Positions 7,537-16,141 of a stretch of DNA of 64,000 nucleotides are shown here, in pieces. Numbering within the stretch: the stretch's first letter is position 1; each line of letters starts with the position of its first letter. Below the pieces are notes generated by a model. That model did not search any database and was not told the origin of the DNA. It worked only from the letters and a program-made list of their open reading frames with translations. The DNA comes from Streptomyces sp. NBC_01260 (GTDB lineage: Bacteria; Actinomycetota; Actinomycetes; Streptomycetales; Streptomycetaceae). The DNA lies in NCBI RefSeq assembly GCF_036226405.1, contig NZ_CP108464.1:186001-250000 (forward strand), written 5' to 3'. Position numbers and translations under genes: made by a program.

Positions 7537-8034
7537 TCACTGAGCGGTTCGCGTGAGGTCCTTGATCCAGATCATGGAGGCCCGGAGGTGGAGTCCGGCT
7601 TGGTAGCTCTCGGGCGTCTTGTCGTAGCGGGTGGCGATGCCGCGCCACGCCTTGAGCTTGTTGATCGAGCGCTCGACCGTGTTCCGTTCCTTGTACAGGG
7701 CGGTGTCGTGAGTGAGAGGCCGGCCGCCCCGGCGGCCTTTCTTCTTCCGGTTGGCGGTCTGGTCCTTCTTCTCCGGGATGACGGCCTTGATGCTGCGTCT
7801 GCGCAGGTAGGCGCGATTGCCGCGCGAGGAGTACGCCTTGTCGCCGGCGACTGCGTCGGGCCGGGTGCGGGGCCTGCCGGCCGGGCCACGGATCCGCAGC
7901 TTGTCGAGAACGGGGATGAACTGCGGGCTGTCGGCGGCCTGTCCCGCGCTCAGAGTCAGCACGAGCGGTCGGCACTGACGGTCGCAGGCGATGTGGACCT
8001 TGCTGGTCTGCCCGCCACGCGAGCGCCCGAGCAA
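7537..8034 (-). CDS. IS5-family transposase, C-terminal frame
   Basis: 165 residues holding the rest of the DDE domain: the second Asp in AVAGDKAYSS near residues 61-70 and the Glu in ERNTVERSINKLKAWRG near 128-144. Its apparent ATG is internal; the upstream frame reads KAALLGRSRGGQTSK, which is the normal junction sequence, so translation is expected by frameshift from the preceding frame. Both catalytic halves look complete, so the element may still be active. Confidence 0.83.
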   Translation of the reverse strand: MLGRSRGGQTSKVHIACDRQCRPLVLTLSAGQAADSPQFIPVLDKLRIRGPAGRPRTRPDAVAGDKAYSSRGNRAYLRRRSIKAVIPEKKDQTANRKKKGRRGGRPLTHDTALYKERNTVERSINKLKAWRGIATRYDKTPESYQAGLHLRASMIWIKDLTRTAQ

Positions 8035-8042
8035 GGCAGCCT

Positions 8043-8528
8043 TCAGCCGGAGCTTGCGGCGCCGCCGGAGACGTCTTCGCCCGGCAGCACCATCGGCTCC
8101 CGGCCCGGTTTGTTCATCTTCGGTGCCCCCTTTGAACGGGCCTTCTCCTCCTCCGCAGCCCTCTCCAGGGCGTCGAGCACTCCGGGGCCCAGACGCATGC
8201 CGGCCGCGTCATGGTGGGCACGGGTGGTGGTGGAGTCCACGCTGACCAGAGAGATATCCACCTCACCCCGCGCGGCCGCCTGCGCGATCAGCCCTTCCAG
8301 CAGGGCCTCGAAAACTCCGGCGTCCCGCCACTGGCGGAAGCGGTTGTGCACGGTGGACCACGCACCGAACTCGGCCGGCATCTCACGCCACTGCGCTCCC
8401 GAGCGGAACTTCCAGATCACGCCCTCGAACTGCTTCCGCAGCCACGCGGGATACGGGCCGTACTCGCCGATCGGCAGGTACGGCTCAACGTACTCCCACT
8501 CCAAGTCCGTCAGTTGCGCCCGTGTCAT
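8043..8528 (-). CDS. IS5-family transposase, N-terminal frame
   Basis: 161 residues with the IS5-type N-terminal region (LTDLEWEYVEPYLP, then FRSGAQWREMP) and the first catalytic Asp in SVDSTTTRAHHDA near residues 96-108. The frame ends at TGA where the second frame takes over. In this group the active enzyme is made by programmed frameshifting between the two frames near 8035-8045, giving a full DDE protein of about 330 residues. Confidence 0.85.
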   Translation of the reverse strand: MTRAQLTDLEWEYVEPYLPIGEYGPYPAWLRKQFEGVIWKFRSGAQWREMPAEFGAWSTVHNRFRQWRDAGVFEALLEGLIAQAAARGEVDISLVSVDSTTTRAHHDAAGMRLGPGVLDALERAAEEEKARSKGAPKMNKPGREPMVLPGEDVSGGAASSG

Positions 8529-8798
8529 GCATTACGGACTACCGGACCCGCCCGCTCGACGAGGGCGAAACACACAGATTGATCACGACTCGATACACGC
8601 CCTAGGGCGAGGTTCCGAGGCCGGCGCCGGGGGCCGGTGTAACCGACCACGGCCGCTTCGGCCGTGGTCGCGTGCCTGATCTTCACCCACGACGACCGGC
8701 GCCCCAGCGGGTAGGCAGCCGTCCCGCGCTTCGCGACCAAGCCCTCCAGTCCCTGCTTGTTTCCGCACTGGGCGTGTCCCGATTCCTGGTCCTGTCCC

Positions 8799-9269
8799 TT
8801 ATGACGGGGTGCTGTTGTCAGCGGGTGTCGCTCTGTGCGTGTCGCTTTGAGGCGTCCTTCGTGCGGGACGGGGTGGGCTGATGATGCGGCAGATGGTGTC
8901 GGCGTCGCTGCAGGACTGGGGGTCGGTCTTGGCTGCTTGCTGGGCCAGGTCGCGCAGAGCGGTGCGGGTTTTGCGGAGCTCGGCGATTCGCCGGTTGATC
9001 TCTTCGAGGTGCTGGTGGATGAGGTCGGTGACGTGTGCGCAGGGGGCCTCGCCGCTGTCTCGGAGCGCGAGGATGCCGCGGATCTCGGCGAGGGTGAGGC
9101 CGGCGTGCTGGGCATCGCGGATGAAGGTGAGGCGGGCTTCGGCGGCGGGCGGGTAGTCGCGGTAACCGCTCGAGGTCCGGGGCGGCGGGGGCACCAGGCC
9201 GGCCTGTTCGTAGTAGCGGATGGTCTTGGCGGTCAGTCCGCTGATGGTGGCGAGGTCCCCGATGCGCAT
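8799..9269 (-). CDS. merR: MerR-family mercury/heavy-metal responsive regulator
   Basis: 156 residues. The N-terminal winged helix (MRIGDLATISGLTAKTIRYY) is followed by a dimerisation helix and three cysteines near residues 77, 120 and 127, the arrangement that binds Hg(II) in MerR. It is divergent from the organomercurial lyase gene, and their shared promoter has the long 20-bp spacer and central dyad that MerR proteins distort on metal binding. It should repress merB and its own gene without metal and activate with metal. The C-terminal 25 residues are low-complexity and longer than in classical MerR. Confidence 0.88.
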   Translation of the reverse strand: MRIGDLATISGLTAKTIRYYEQAGLVPPPPRTSSGYRDYPPAAEARLTFIRDAQHAGLTLAEIRGILALRDSGEAPCAHVTDLIHQHLEEINRRIAELRKTRTALRDLAQQAAKTDPQSCSDADTICRIISPPRPARRTPQSDTHRATPADNSTPS

Positions 9270-9285
9270 GGCTCCAGGCTAACTC

Positions 9286-9317
9286 TTGACCTTCCAGTGT
9301 GCTGGAAGGTCTAACGT
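9286..9317 (+). promoter_or_regulatory. MerR-type promoter and operator of merB
   Basis: A -35 element TTGACC (9286-9291) and a -10-like TAACGT (9312-9317) are 20 bp apart, longer than the usual 17 bp, as in MerR-controlled promoters. Between them ACCTTCCAG (9289-9297) and CTGGAAGGT (9302-9310) form a perfect 9-bp dyad around TGTG. It lies 20-50 bases before each of the divergent genes. Confidence 0.85.
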
Positions 9318-9352
9318 CGGCTGCAAAGGCGATGAGCTGGGAGGACGACATC

Positions 9353-10324
9353 ATGCGGATCAGGGTGCTGACGGTTCCGGACTGTCCCAACGGGCCGGTC
9401 GTGCGGGAGCGGATCACGACCGCGCTGGCCGGGCGGGACGTCGAGGCGGAACTGATCGAGATCTCCGAGCAGGCGGAGGCCGAGCGGGCAGGGATGACCG
9501 GCTCACCAACCGTCCTGTTCGATGGCATCGACCCGTTCGTGCAGGCCGGAGCGGTGGCGAGCGTGTCGTGCCGGATCTATCGGGACGCCGACAGCAACGC
9601 GGATGGGGCGCCGAGCGTGGACGACCTGCGCCGGGCCCTGGCCGCCGCGGGTTTGCCGGAAGTGGCGGACGACGATTCCTGTGCGGATGTGCTCGACCTG
9701 GTTGGGCGGGACGGTCGGGGTCGTGTCGCGCCGGTCGAGGGCGGGCTGCGGGCGGTGCATCAGGCGGTGTTGCGGCACTTCGCCGCCACCGGCAGCGCGC
9801 CCGAGCTCGCCGAGCTGGAACCGGTCGCGGCAGCCATCGGTCAGACGGCATCCAAGGTGCTGGCCGAGCTGGCCCGGGAGGACTTCTTGGCTCTGGACCG
9901 GTACGGACGCATCCGGGCCGCGTATCCCTTCTCCGCGGTGCCGACCGCGCATCGGGTGGCGATCGCGGGCGGAACGCAGGTGTGGTCGATGTGCGCGATC
10001 GACGCACTGGGCATCTCCGCGATGCTGGAGACGGACACCGTGATCTCCTCTGCCGATCCGGTCACCGGAGAGAAGGTCACCGTCACCAGCGAGGACGGGA
10101 AGACCATATGGGCGCCGGCATCGGCGGTGGTGTTCGTCGGGCGCCGCGGCTGCTCGGGGCCCGCCGCCGAGGTGTGCTGCGACACCCTGAACTTCTTCAC
10201 CAGCACGTCCTCCGCCCAGGCGTGGATCGAGCAGCATCCGGACGTGGACGGGCAGATCGTCGACCGGGACCGCGCCGAAGAGATCGGCAGGACCACCTTC
10301 GGGCCACTGCTGACCGCCAGCTGA
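9353..10324 (+). CDS. merB: Organomercurial lyase (MerB) with N-terminal thioredoxin-like domain
   Basis: 323 residues. The C-terminal half is MerB: WSMCAIDALG puts the catalytic Cys near 214 and the proton-donor Asp near 217, and GCSGPAAEVCC near 266-276 carries the second catalytic Cys. MerB cleaves carbon-mercury bonds, releasing Hg(II). The N-terminal 100 residues (VLTVPDCPNG, then GSPTVLFDG) look like a thioredoxin-fold module, perhaps a mercury shuttle; classical MerB is about 210 residues. The ATG at 9353 has GGGAGG eight bases upstream; an open frame back to 9299 would cross the operator. No merA reductase is adjacent, so Hg(II) must be handled elsewhere. Confidence 0.9.
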   Translation: MRIRVLTVPDCPNGPVVRERITTALAGRDVEAELIEISEQAEAERAGMTGSPTVLFDGIDPFVQAGAVASVSCRIYRDADSNADGAPSVDDLRRALAAAGLPEVADDDSCADVLDLVGRDGRGRVAPVEGGLRAVHQAVLRHFAATGSAPELAELEPVAAAIGQTASKVLAELAREDFLALDRYGRIRAAYPFSAVPTAHRVAIAGGTQVWSMCAIDALGISAMLETDTVISSADPVTGEKVTVTSEDGKTIWAPASAVVFVGRRGCSGPAAEVCCDTLNFFTSTSSAQAWIEQHPDVDGQIVDRDRAEEIGRTTFGPLLTAS

Positions 10325-11140
10325 CCGGCCGGGCAGGCCCGTCAGGAGCTTCCTGGCTCCATAGAGCACCGACGCAGGACATTCCCCATGGACGGGACGG
10401 CCGGCGTTTCTGCGGAACGTCTCGCAGGAGCGAGCGCGGGCCGGGACGCGTCGCCGGTCGGCCACGGGTGAGTCGGCGGACCATGATGCCGATCATTGCC
10501 CAGCGGATCATGGTCTCTGAGCGGGCCGGGCTGGTCTCGTAGTCACGCGCGAGGCGGCGGTGGGCGGTGAGCCACGAGAAGGTGCGCTCGACCGCCCATC
10601 TCTTGGGCTGGACCTGGAATCCGCGCTGGTCCGGGGCCTTGCGCACGATCTCCAGCTCACGGCCGAGGATCGTGCCCGACCACTCAACGAAGCGGCCGGC
10701 GAAGCCCTGGTCCGCCCAGATCCTCTGCACGCCCTGGTGGTCCAGGCGGGTCCACAGCAATAAAGGCTTTGCGCCGTCGCGGTCCTGGATGTTCGCCGCG
10801 ACCACGTGAACCGCCAGCAGCAAGCCCAGGGTGTCCGTGACGACGACCCGCTTGCGGCCCTTCGCCTTCTTGCCCGCGTCGAAGCCCCGGGTGCCTGCGG
10901 GGACAGTGTCGGCCGTGCGCACGGACTGCGAGTCGATCAGCCCGGCGCTCGGCTCCGCGTTACGGCCGTCAGCCTCACGGACCCGGCCGCGCGAGGGGTC
11001 CTGGAGCTGCTCGACGGTGCCGTCGTCGTGCCACCAGGTGACGTACCAGTACACAGTGGGCCAGGGCGGGAAGTCCTTGGGCAGTTTGAACCGTTCCGGG
11101 TTTGATCGAGGCTCGATCTTTTGGAAGGATCGAGTCCGTT

Positions 11141-11458
11141 ATGGCGAAGCAATACCCCAAGGAGCTCAAGGAGCGGGCCGTGCGCCTGGTCCTGGAGACT
11201 CGTGATCAGTACAAGACCGAGTCCGCGGCGATCCGGTCGATCGGAGCGAAGCTCGACATCGGGCCGGAGTCCCTGCGCAACTGGGTGCGGCAGGCCGAGG
11301 TCGACGCCGGTGCTCGGACCGGGACAACGACCGAGGAATCCGCCCAGCTCAAAGCCCTCAAGAAGGAGGTCGCCGAGCTGAAGCGGGCGAACGAGATCTT
11401 GAAGGCGGCGGCGAGTTTCTTCGCGGCCGAGCTCGACCGGCCACACACACGCTCGTAG
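11141..11458 (+). CDS. IS3-family transposase OrfA
   Basis: 105 residues from the ATG at 11141, with a helix-turn-helix (KERAVRLVLETRDQY, then SLRNWVRQAEVD) and a leucine-zipper-like helix (LKALKKEVAELKRANEILK) that mediates OrfA/OrfAB dimerisation. The frame ends at 11458, overlapping the upstream open part of the orfB frame, as needed for a -1 frameshift that makes the OrfAB transposase. Confidence 0.88.
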   Translation: MAKQYPKELKERAVRLVLETRDQYKTESAAIRSIGAKLDIGPESLRNWVRQAEVDAGARTGTTTEESAQLKALKKEVAELKRANEILKAAASFFAAELDRPHTRS

Positions 11459-12381
11459 CGTTCATCGACGAGCACCGGGACCGCTTCGGCGGAGTCGAGC
11501 CGATCTGCAGGACGCTCACCGAGCACGATTGCAGCATCCACCCGTCCACCTACTACGCACACAAGAAGCGCCCGCTGTCAGCCCGTGCCATGCGGGACGC
11601 GGAACTGGCTCCGTTGATCGTGGAGATATTCCGGGACAACTACAGCGTCTACGGGGCCCGCAAGATCTGGGCCGAGCTGAAGCGGCAAGGTCATCAGGTG
11701 GCGCGGTGCACTGTTGAGCGCCTGATGAAAGCCGAGGGCCTCACGGGGGCGGTGCGCGGGAAGAAGATCGTCACCACCAGGGCGGACAAGGAAGCCGACC
11801 GGGCGCCGGACCGGCTGGGCCGGCAGTTCGTGGCCAGCGCCCCCAACCGGGTGTGGGTCGCCGACTTCACCTACGTGGCCACCTGGTCCGGCACCGTCTA
11901 CGTCGCGTTCGTCGTGGACACCTTCTCCCGCCGGATTGTCGGCTGGTCCGCCGCGACGAACAAGCAGACCCCGCTGGTGCTGTCCGCACTCGAGATGGGC
12001 CTGTGGCAACGTGACCGCGCGAACACCCCTGTGATGGCACGGGAGTTGATCCATCACTCCGATGCCGGTTCGCAATACACCAGCTTCCGGCTCGCCGCCC
12101 ACCTGGCGTCCGAACAGATCGCGGCCTCCATCGGCACCGTCGGCGACGCCCTGGACAACGCCCTGATGGAATCGACCATCGGTCTGTACAAAACCGAGCT
12201 GATCAAACCGCAGCGTCCCTGGAAGGCCCTGAGCGACGTCGAGTTGGCCACGGCCGAATGGGCCGACTGGTACAACCACCGACGACTCCACGGTGAAATA
12301 GGACACGTCCCACCAGTCGAATACGAAGCCACCTACTACCAACAGAACACCCAAGAACCGCAGGTCACAGCCACAATCTAG
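11425..12381 (+). CDS. IS3-family transposase OrfB (expressed by frameshift)
   Basis: The rve-type DDE integrase domain: VWVADFTYVATWSG near the middle (first Asp), HHSDAGSQYTS (second Asp) and the Glu in DNALMESTIGLYKTE. Upstream of the first ATG (11590) the frame is already coding (FIDEHRDRFGGVEPICRTL), so the true product is OrfAB made by a -1 shift near 11410-11455; the start given here is approximate. Nothing is visibly broken. Confidence 0.87.
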   Translation, partial: GRARPATHTLVAFIDEHRDRFGGVEPICRTLTEHDCSIHPSTYYAHKKRPLSARAMRDAELAPLIVEIFRDNYSVYGARKIWAELKRQGHQVARCTVERLMKAEGLTGAVRGKKIVTTRADKEADRAPDRLGRQFVASAPNRVWVADFTYVATWSGTVYVAFVVDTFSRRIVGWSAATNKQTPLVLSALEMGLWQRDRANTPVMARELIHHSDAGSQYTSFRLAAHLASEQIAASIGTVGDALDNALMESTIGLYKTELIKPQRPWKALSDVELATAEWADWYNHRRLHGEIGHVPPVEYEATYYQQNTQEPQVTATI

Positions 12382-12657
12382 AGTCTCTACCGAACCCGGA
12401 ACGGTTCAGTTGGCGCCAGGCGCACCCGGTGCGTACCACGTAGAAGATCGCGTCCACGATCCGCCGACGCGGGTGCTTTTCCCGCCGCCCGCCCTTCGGC
12501 CCGACCCTCGCCCCCGGTAGCAACGCCTCGACCAGAAGCCACTGCTCATCCGTCAGATCCGACGGATACCCGCCCCCAGAACCACCCACGCAAGGCTCAA
12601 CGACCCCGCCCACCCCGGGACGGCAAATCTCAAACGCGGTCTGAACAAGCCGTACCC

Positions 12658-13389
12658 TCACTTGCAGATGAGGATACTGTCGCAGTATCCAATTCCCCGG
12701 ACAGCAGGGGGATTCGTGAGGTCTTTCCGGCTGTTCAGAAGGTAATACCCATCCTTCTGACTGCCTCCCGCCCCAATGACGATCAACGTCTGATCTGCCA
12801 TTTTCTCCCCTGTGGGGGTGACAATATAGTCGTGGAGCGCAGCGAAGAGATTGAAATCCAAGCTATCCGTGTGGACGACGCGGTAGCTCCGCGGGTCAGT
12901 CTTGGATGTCTGCCCGTCCCAGCCGTTGACCGTGGTCAACTGGTTGCGCCAGTGATTCAAGTCCTTGGCGACCGTGCCCGCGGTGCTGGCTTTGTCGAGC
13001 TGGCCTGTCACCCCCTGGCCGACGACCACAGACATGTGGATGTGCAACTGGTCATGGGAGCGCGACCCGGCCGCGTTGACCCCCAGCCCGAAGGTGCCCC
13101 AGGGCGGCTTTGAGAACCAGTCGTAGGCTCTGTCCCAAGCCCACTGCCAATAGTTGTGATCTTTGTCGGAGTAGGCGCCGGACACGAGCTCCGGGCACTC
13201 GATCCCTCTGATGCGATCGGTGGGAACCAGGAGGTGCCCCTGTTGCCCTTTGGCCACGAGCCAACGGCTGCCTTTCGGCCTCTCTTGGCACTCCCACGTC
13301 ATTTTCCAGAGAGTGTCATCGTCCGAGGTCTGTCCGCACAGCAGGGGATCAGGTGGGGAGAAGGTGCTCTCCCCATGGTCGCGGGTCAT
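12658..13389 (-). CDS. CDP-diacylglycerol pyrophosphatase-like protein (HIT-like)
   Basis: 243 residues with the CDH-family pattern: GIECPELVSG near residues 62-71, a Trp-rich stretch YWQWAWDRAYDW near 79-90, then GLGVNAAGSRSHDQLHIHMS near 101-120, where the HxHxS is the catalytic HIT-like motif. CDH enzymes split CDP-diacylglycerol or related nucleotide diphosphates. There is no obvious signal peptide or membrane anchor, unlike the enterobacterial enzyme, so it may be cytosolic. The ATG at 13389 has GGAGG seven bases upstream; the frame reaches further back to 13500 without a site. It lies beside the split IS5 element and may have moved with it. Confidence 0.75.
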   Translation of the reverse strand: MTRDHGESTFSPPDPLLCGQTSDDDTLWKMTWECQERPKGSRWLVAKGQQGHLLVPTDRIRGIECPELVSGAYSDKDHNYWQWAWDRAYDWFSKPPWGTFGLGVNAAGSRSHDQLHIHMSVVVGQGVTGQLDKASTAGTVAKDLNHWRNQLTTVNGWDGQTSKTDPRSYRVVHTDSLDFNLFAALHDYIVTPTGEKMADQTLIVIGAGGSQKDGYYLLNSRKDLTNPPAVRGIGYCDSILICK

Positions 13390-13500
13390 GGCAGTACCTC
13401 CATGGTGATCGGCCGGGGAGCGGCTGCCCGGCCGGTAACGCCCTGACCCCGACCCGACCAAGCGGTCAAAACGTCCGAAACCTACCGGTCGAACGGACAT

Positions 13501-14004
13501 CGCGAGTTACGGTCACTGCCAGCCCACGGCGGCGGCGCTGATGGAGACGGCATCGCACTGCTCTCGGCGGGCGCGTGGCTCAGTGGATGGGGCCCGGCTT
13601 CGGGCTGCACAACCACCGTGTCACCAACTATGAGCGGGCGCATCTGCTGGCTGCGTCGACCCTCCGCAGCTGGGAACCCCCACTCCAGCGTCAGCGGCAT
13701 CGCGGCCCTGCGATCTCTCGGTTTGGTGTCGGTGATGGTGAGAGTCGGTGGTGCTGGTCCTGGGATGTGGGGTTTCGGAGCTGGTCAGGGGGTGTTGAGA
13801 GCGGAGTTGGTGCTGTCATGAGGTGAGGGGTTCTGGGTGTGTGTTGCTGTCGTGGGGCTATATCTCATGGCGGGTGATGTTGTCTCAGGTTCAAGAGTTC
13901 TTATCCGTTGAGAGGACGGCACGTCGGCGGGTTCGTATGCGACGCCGACATGCCCCCATGGACGACCCCCTCCACCGTGATCAGCCCGAGGATCCTCCCA
14001 CCCT
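13501..14004. other. Intergenic stretch, no recognisable gene
   Basis: Small open frames occur on both strands but none shows a domain, a ribosome site and matching codon use together. The part from about 13700 to 13900 is rich in GTGGTG/GGTGTTG-like runs. It leads into a decayed SDR gene. Confidence 0.5.
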
Positions 14005-14730
14005 GTCAGCCAACGTGACAGCGCCCTTGTCACCGCGGCGGGCGGGACCGGCATCGCCGTGTTGCCGACCGACCACTTGGTGCCCGCGCAGGTCCGCGCG
14101 CCGGCCGAACGCATCGACGCCGAGCAGGGGCGGCTCGACGTGCTGGTCAACGATGTCTGGGGCGGAGAGCGGCTGTTCGCGTTCGACAAGGCGGTATGGG
14201 AACACGGCCTCGACAACGGACTGCGGCTGCTCCGACTTGGCGTGGAGACCCACGCGATCACCAGCCACCTCGTGTTGCCGCTGTTCGTGCGTCGACCGGG
14301 CGGGCTCGTGGTCGAGATGACCGACGGAACGTCTGCATACAACGCAACGCACTACCGCAACTCGCACTTCTACGACCTGGTCAAGAACAGCGTGTTGCGC
14401 ATGGCGTTCGTGCTCGCACACGAGTTGACGTCGCATGGCGGGACGGCGGCGACACTCACCGCGGGCCGGCCGCGTTCGGAGATGATGCTCGACACGTTCG
14501 ACGTCACCGAGGACAACTGGCGCGACGCGCTGACCACGGTGCCGCATTTCTGCATTTCGGAGAGTCCGTCGTACGTCGGACGCGCGGTCGCGGCGTTGGC
14601 CGGCGACGCCGACATTGCGCGCTGGAACGGTCAGTCGCTGTCCAGCGGGCAACTCGCACAGGAATACGGCTCGACAAAGCTGACAAACCGGCGGACGCGA
14701 CCGGTATCGGTGACGGGCCGGGGTGCTAGT
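14005..14730 (+). pseudogene. Decayed short-chain dehydrogenase/reductase
   Basis: The central part (14059-14660) matches SDR oxidoreductases: DHLVPAQVRA, RLDVLVNDVWGG, then a Tyr-Lys region NSHFYDLVKNSVLRM and LDTFDVTEDNWRDAL. The N-terminal Rossmann region is reduced to SALVTAAGGTGIAV (about 14020-14061), with the NADP-binding loop and following helix missing, and the C-terminal end shifts frame near 14670. An open frame continues to 14922, but the tail is unrelated. The gene cannot make a normal SDR of about 300 residues. Confidence 0.75.
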
Positions 14731-14929
14731 ACTCCAGCCGGACCTTCGGTGTATGTGCTGGTCAACGGCTTGGGTGTGGGGATTTTAGCTGGGTGGTGCC
14801 GGGTGTGGGGCGGGTTCGCCCGGCTGCCCCGCAAAGGTGTGGCCGCGCCGTGTGTAGTGAGAGCGGCGGGCCCGGGCCTCGTGTCGGCGGCGCCGTCTTG
14901 GAGGTGTTGTGCGCGTGAGTGATAGCTCG

Positions 14930-15521
14930 TAGCGCCGACGGTGAATGAGGCAGATCCTGCTGGGCTTCGTTGATCGTCACGCATCGTTCGCTCGACCGCA
15001 CGAACTCGACGCACAGGGCGTTGCCGATCCGCGCCTTGTTCCCGAACCGCTCGTCTTCCACGAAGGGAGGGGTGCCCGGAGGCGTACGCACGAGGAGATT
15101 CGGTCGGAAGCGTCGCTCATCGACGGGACCATTGGGTACGACTGAGCGCACCCAGTCGAGGGTGGCAGTGGTCAAGATACTCAGCGGGAGCTGGTCGAAG
15201 TGAGAGATGGCTTCCTCGCGCGCGCTTGGACGTCGTCGCGGCCGAGGTAGCCACGGAGGTAGGCAGTCGGGTCCGGAACAGCCACGCCTCGCGGGTCCAA
15301 TAGCTCCGGCTCACCCATGTCGCCAGGGTAGCGAGAACGCAGGTGCAGCAGGCCGGGCATCCTGCGGAAGCGGCGAGTGTTCTTCCCCGAGCCGAACTTG
15401 CCCCCGACGTCGCGTACCGCAAAGAGCCGGTCCCCAGAAGGCCCCGCGGGTCAACGTCCACCCGTTGCAGCAGCTCACCGCCGGTCGATTTGATCGGATA
15501 CCGCCAGATCCGACCAACCAT
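14930..15521 (-). pseudogene. MOSC-domain protein with two frameshifts
   Basis: Starting at the ATG at 15521 the sequence reads MVGRIWRYPIKSTGGELLQRV, the MOSC N-terminal barrel. It loses a base in the run near 15430-15436 (GLLG then DRLFAVRD only in another frame) and gains two in the CG-repeat near 15215-15226 (DDVQAR then EEAISHFDQ). It continues as RRFRPNLLV and CVTINEAQQDLP, the molybdenum-cofactor-binding sulfur-carrier part. Both shifts lie in short repeats, so sequencing error is possible, but the gene sits among other decayed genes. Confidence 0.75.
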
Positions 15522-16046
15522 GCCCACCACGTCCGCCTTCTGGAGGATGGCTACAGGAGCCTGGTCGCACCCACTTTCGAAACACGCCCCAGCGACTGTG
15601 GGGGAACCTGTCCGGCCGACCGCTGTTGCATCGGTCGAGGAGAATCCGCTGGCGGCGCGGTGGATTCCTGCGGTAGGAGTGGGGACATGGCCAGAAGTGC
15701 CCACCACATGCGCCGCAACGCTGTCCGCTCTGGACGGGCAGCTTCGCGTCCCTGGAGTCCGTGGAGGGTCGCCCTGGTGCGCGACCTTCGCTACAGTTCC
15801 GAGCGCCTGCGCTCAGCCGCAATGGAAGGGCGGCGCCCGCTGCCACAAGAGGTACGGCGGTCTGTTGCCGTGTACTCCTTCGCCCGCAGTGATACGCGAG
15901 GAGGGGCGGTGGCCGCTCTCGCCGACATTGCGGAGCGGCGCGCTCGTCAAATGACCCGCCGCCAGCTGGATCTGTTTCGAACGGGACTGGTGCCGGACAT
16001 CGAGATCGAGCCTGGGCGCCACCGGCACAGTGCCCGTTGGCTTGCC
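15522..16046. other. Intergenic stretch with an unplaced open frame
   Basis: A plus-strand frame is open to a stop at 16047-16049; its last 90 residues (about 15770-16046, containing GGAVAALADIAERRARQ) have plausible composition but match nothing I know and have no clear start. No other structure was seen here. Confidence 0.35.
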
Positions 16047-16141
16047 TAAGGGCGTGCAGAGCATTAACTTGCGTGTTGTAGCCCTTGACACCGCTGCTCA
16101 AGCAGGGTGTTCGACAGCAAGTTGTTTACCGGCACGCCCTA
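16047..16141. repeat. MITE-like short element beside the ISAzo13 copy
   Basis: About 95 bp bounded by imperfect terminal inverted repeats: TAAGGGCGTGCAGAGCATTA on the left and TTAGGGCGTGCCGGTAAACA on the right (reverse complement), followed by AACTTGC in both arms. The left end differs at only two positions from the adjacent ISAzo13 end (TAAGGGCTTGCAGATCATTA). It has no coding capacity and shares its right TAA with that element. Confidence 0.6.

Larger units (their letters stand above)
7518..8601 (-). mobile_element. IS5-family element (IS427-like group), complete
   Basis: About 1084 bp, with ends beginning GGCCCGTATTGGG on the left and GGCGTGTATCGAG on the right (reverse complement), matching at about 18 of 23 positions. 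It is flanked by CTAG on both sides (7514-7517 and 8602-8605), the target preference expected of this group. It carries two overlapping transposase frames. It interrupts a DNA ligase remnant; the clean duplication shows the insertion is intact. Confidence 0.85.
7302..8757 (-). pseudogene. ATP-dependent DNA ligase remnant split by an IS5-family element
   Basis: The 5' piece (about 8606-8757) reads GLEGLVAKR, the ligase motif IV region, and SSWVKIRH, motif V. It ends in RNLAL, exactly where an insertion sequence begins. On the other side (7302-7514) the frame resumes as VTDAEQDRVRL and runs to a normal TGA. Removing the element and one CTAG copy rejoins the frame without a shift. Upstream of motif IV the catalytic lysine domain is missing, so the gene was already truncated or has since lost its 5' end. 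It is the tail of a ligase that cannot work. Confidence 0.78.
11087..12408 (+). mobile_element. IS3-family element, complete
   Basis: 1322 bp starting TGAACCGTTCCGGGTT and ending with its reverse complement, a perfect 16-bp terminal repeat with the TG...CA ends typical of IS3. It is flanked by a 3-bp GTT duplication (11084-11086 and 12409-12411). It carries orfA and orfB with a -1 frameshift and sits inside an IS5-family transposase gene, so it arrived later. Confidence 0.92.
10445..12589 (-). pseudogene. Second IS5-family transposase, split by an IS3 element
   Basis: The 5' piece (about 12409-12589) reads YPSDLTDEQWLLVEALLPG and ends at CAWRQL. The 3' piece (about 10445-11086) resumes at PKDFPPWPTVYWYV, then SQSVRTAD and WAVERTFSWLTAHRR. 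Removing the IS3 element and one GTT copy restores CAWRQLPKDFPP in frame. The transposase is therefore a standard IS5-type enzyme inactivated by a later insertion. Beyond LTRG near 10445 the frame runs on without matching, and I could not find clear outer inverted repeats. Confidence 0.82.

Noticed and set aside
9299..9352. Earlier start for the MerB gene
   Set aside because: It would put the start inside the MerR operator dyad; the ATG at 9353 has GGGAGG in front.
13482..13826. Small overlapping frames on both strands
   Set aside because: No ribosome site, no domain and poor codon pattern; treated as intergenic.
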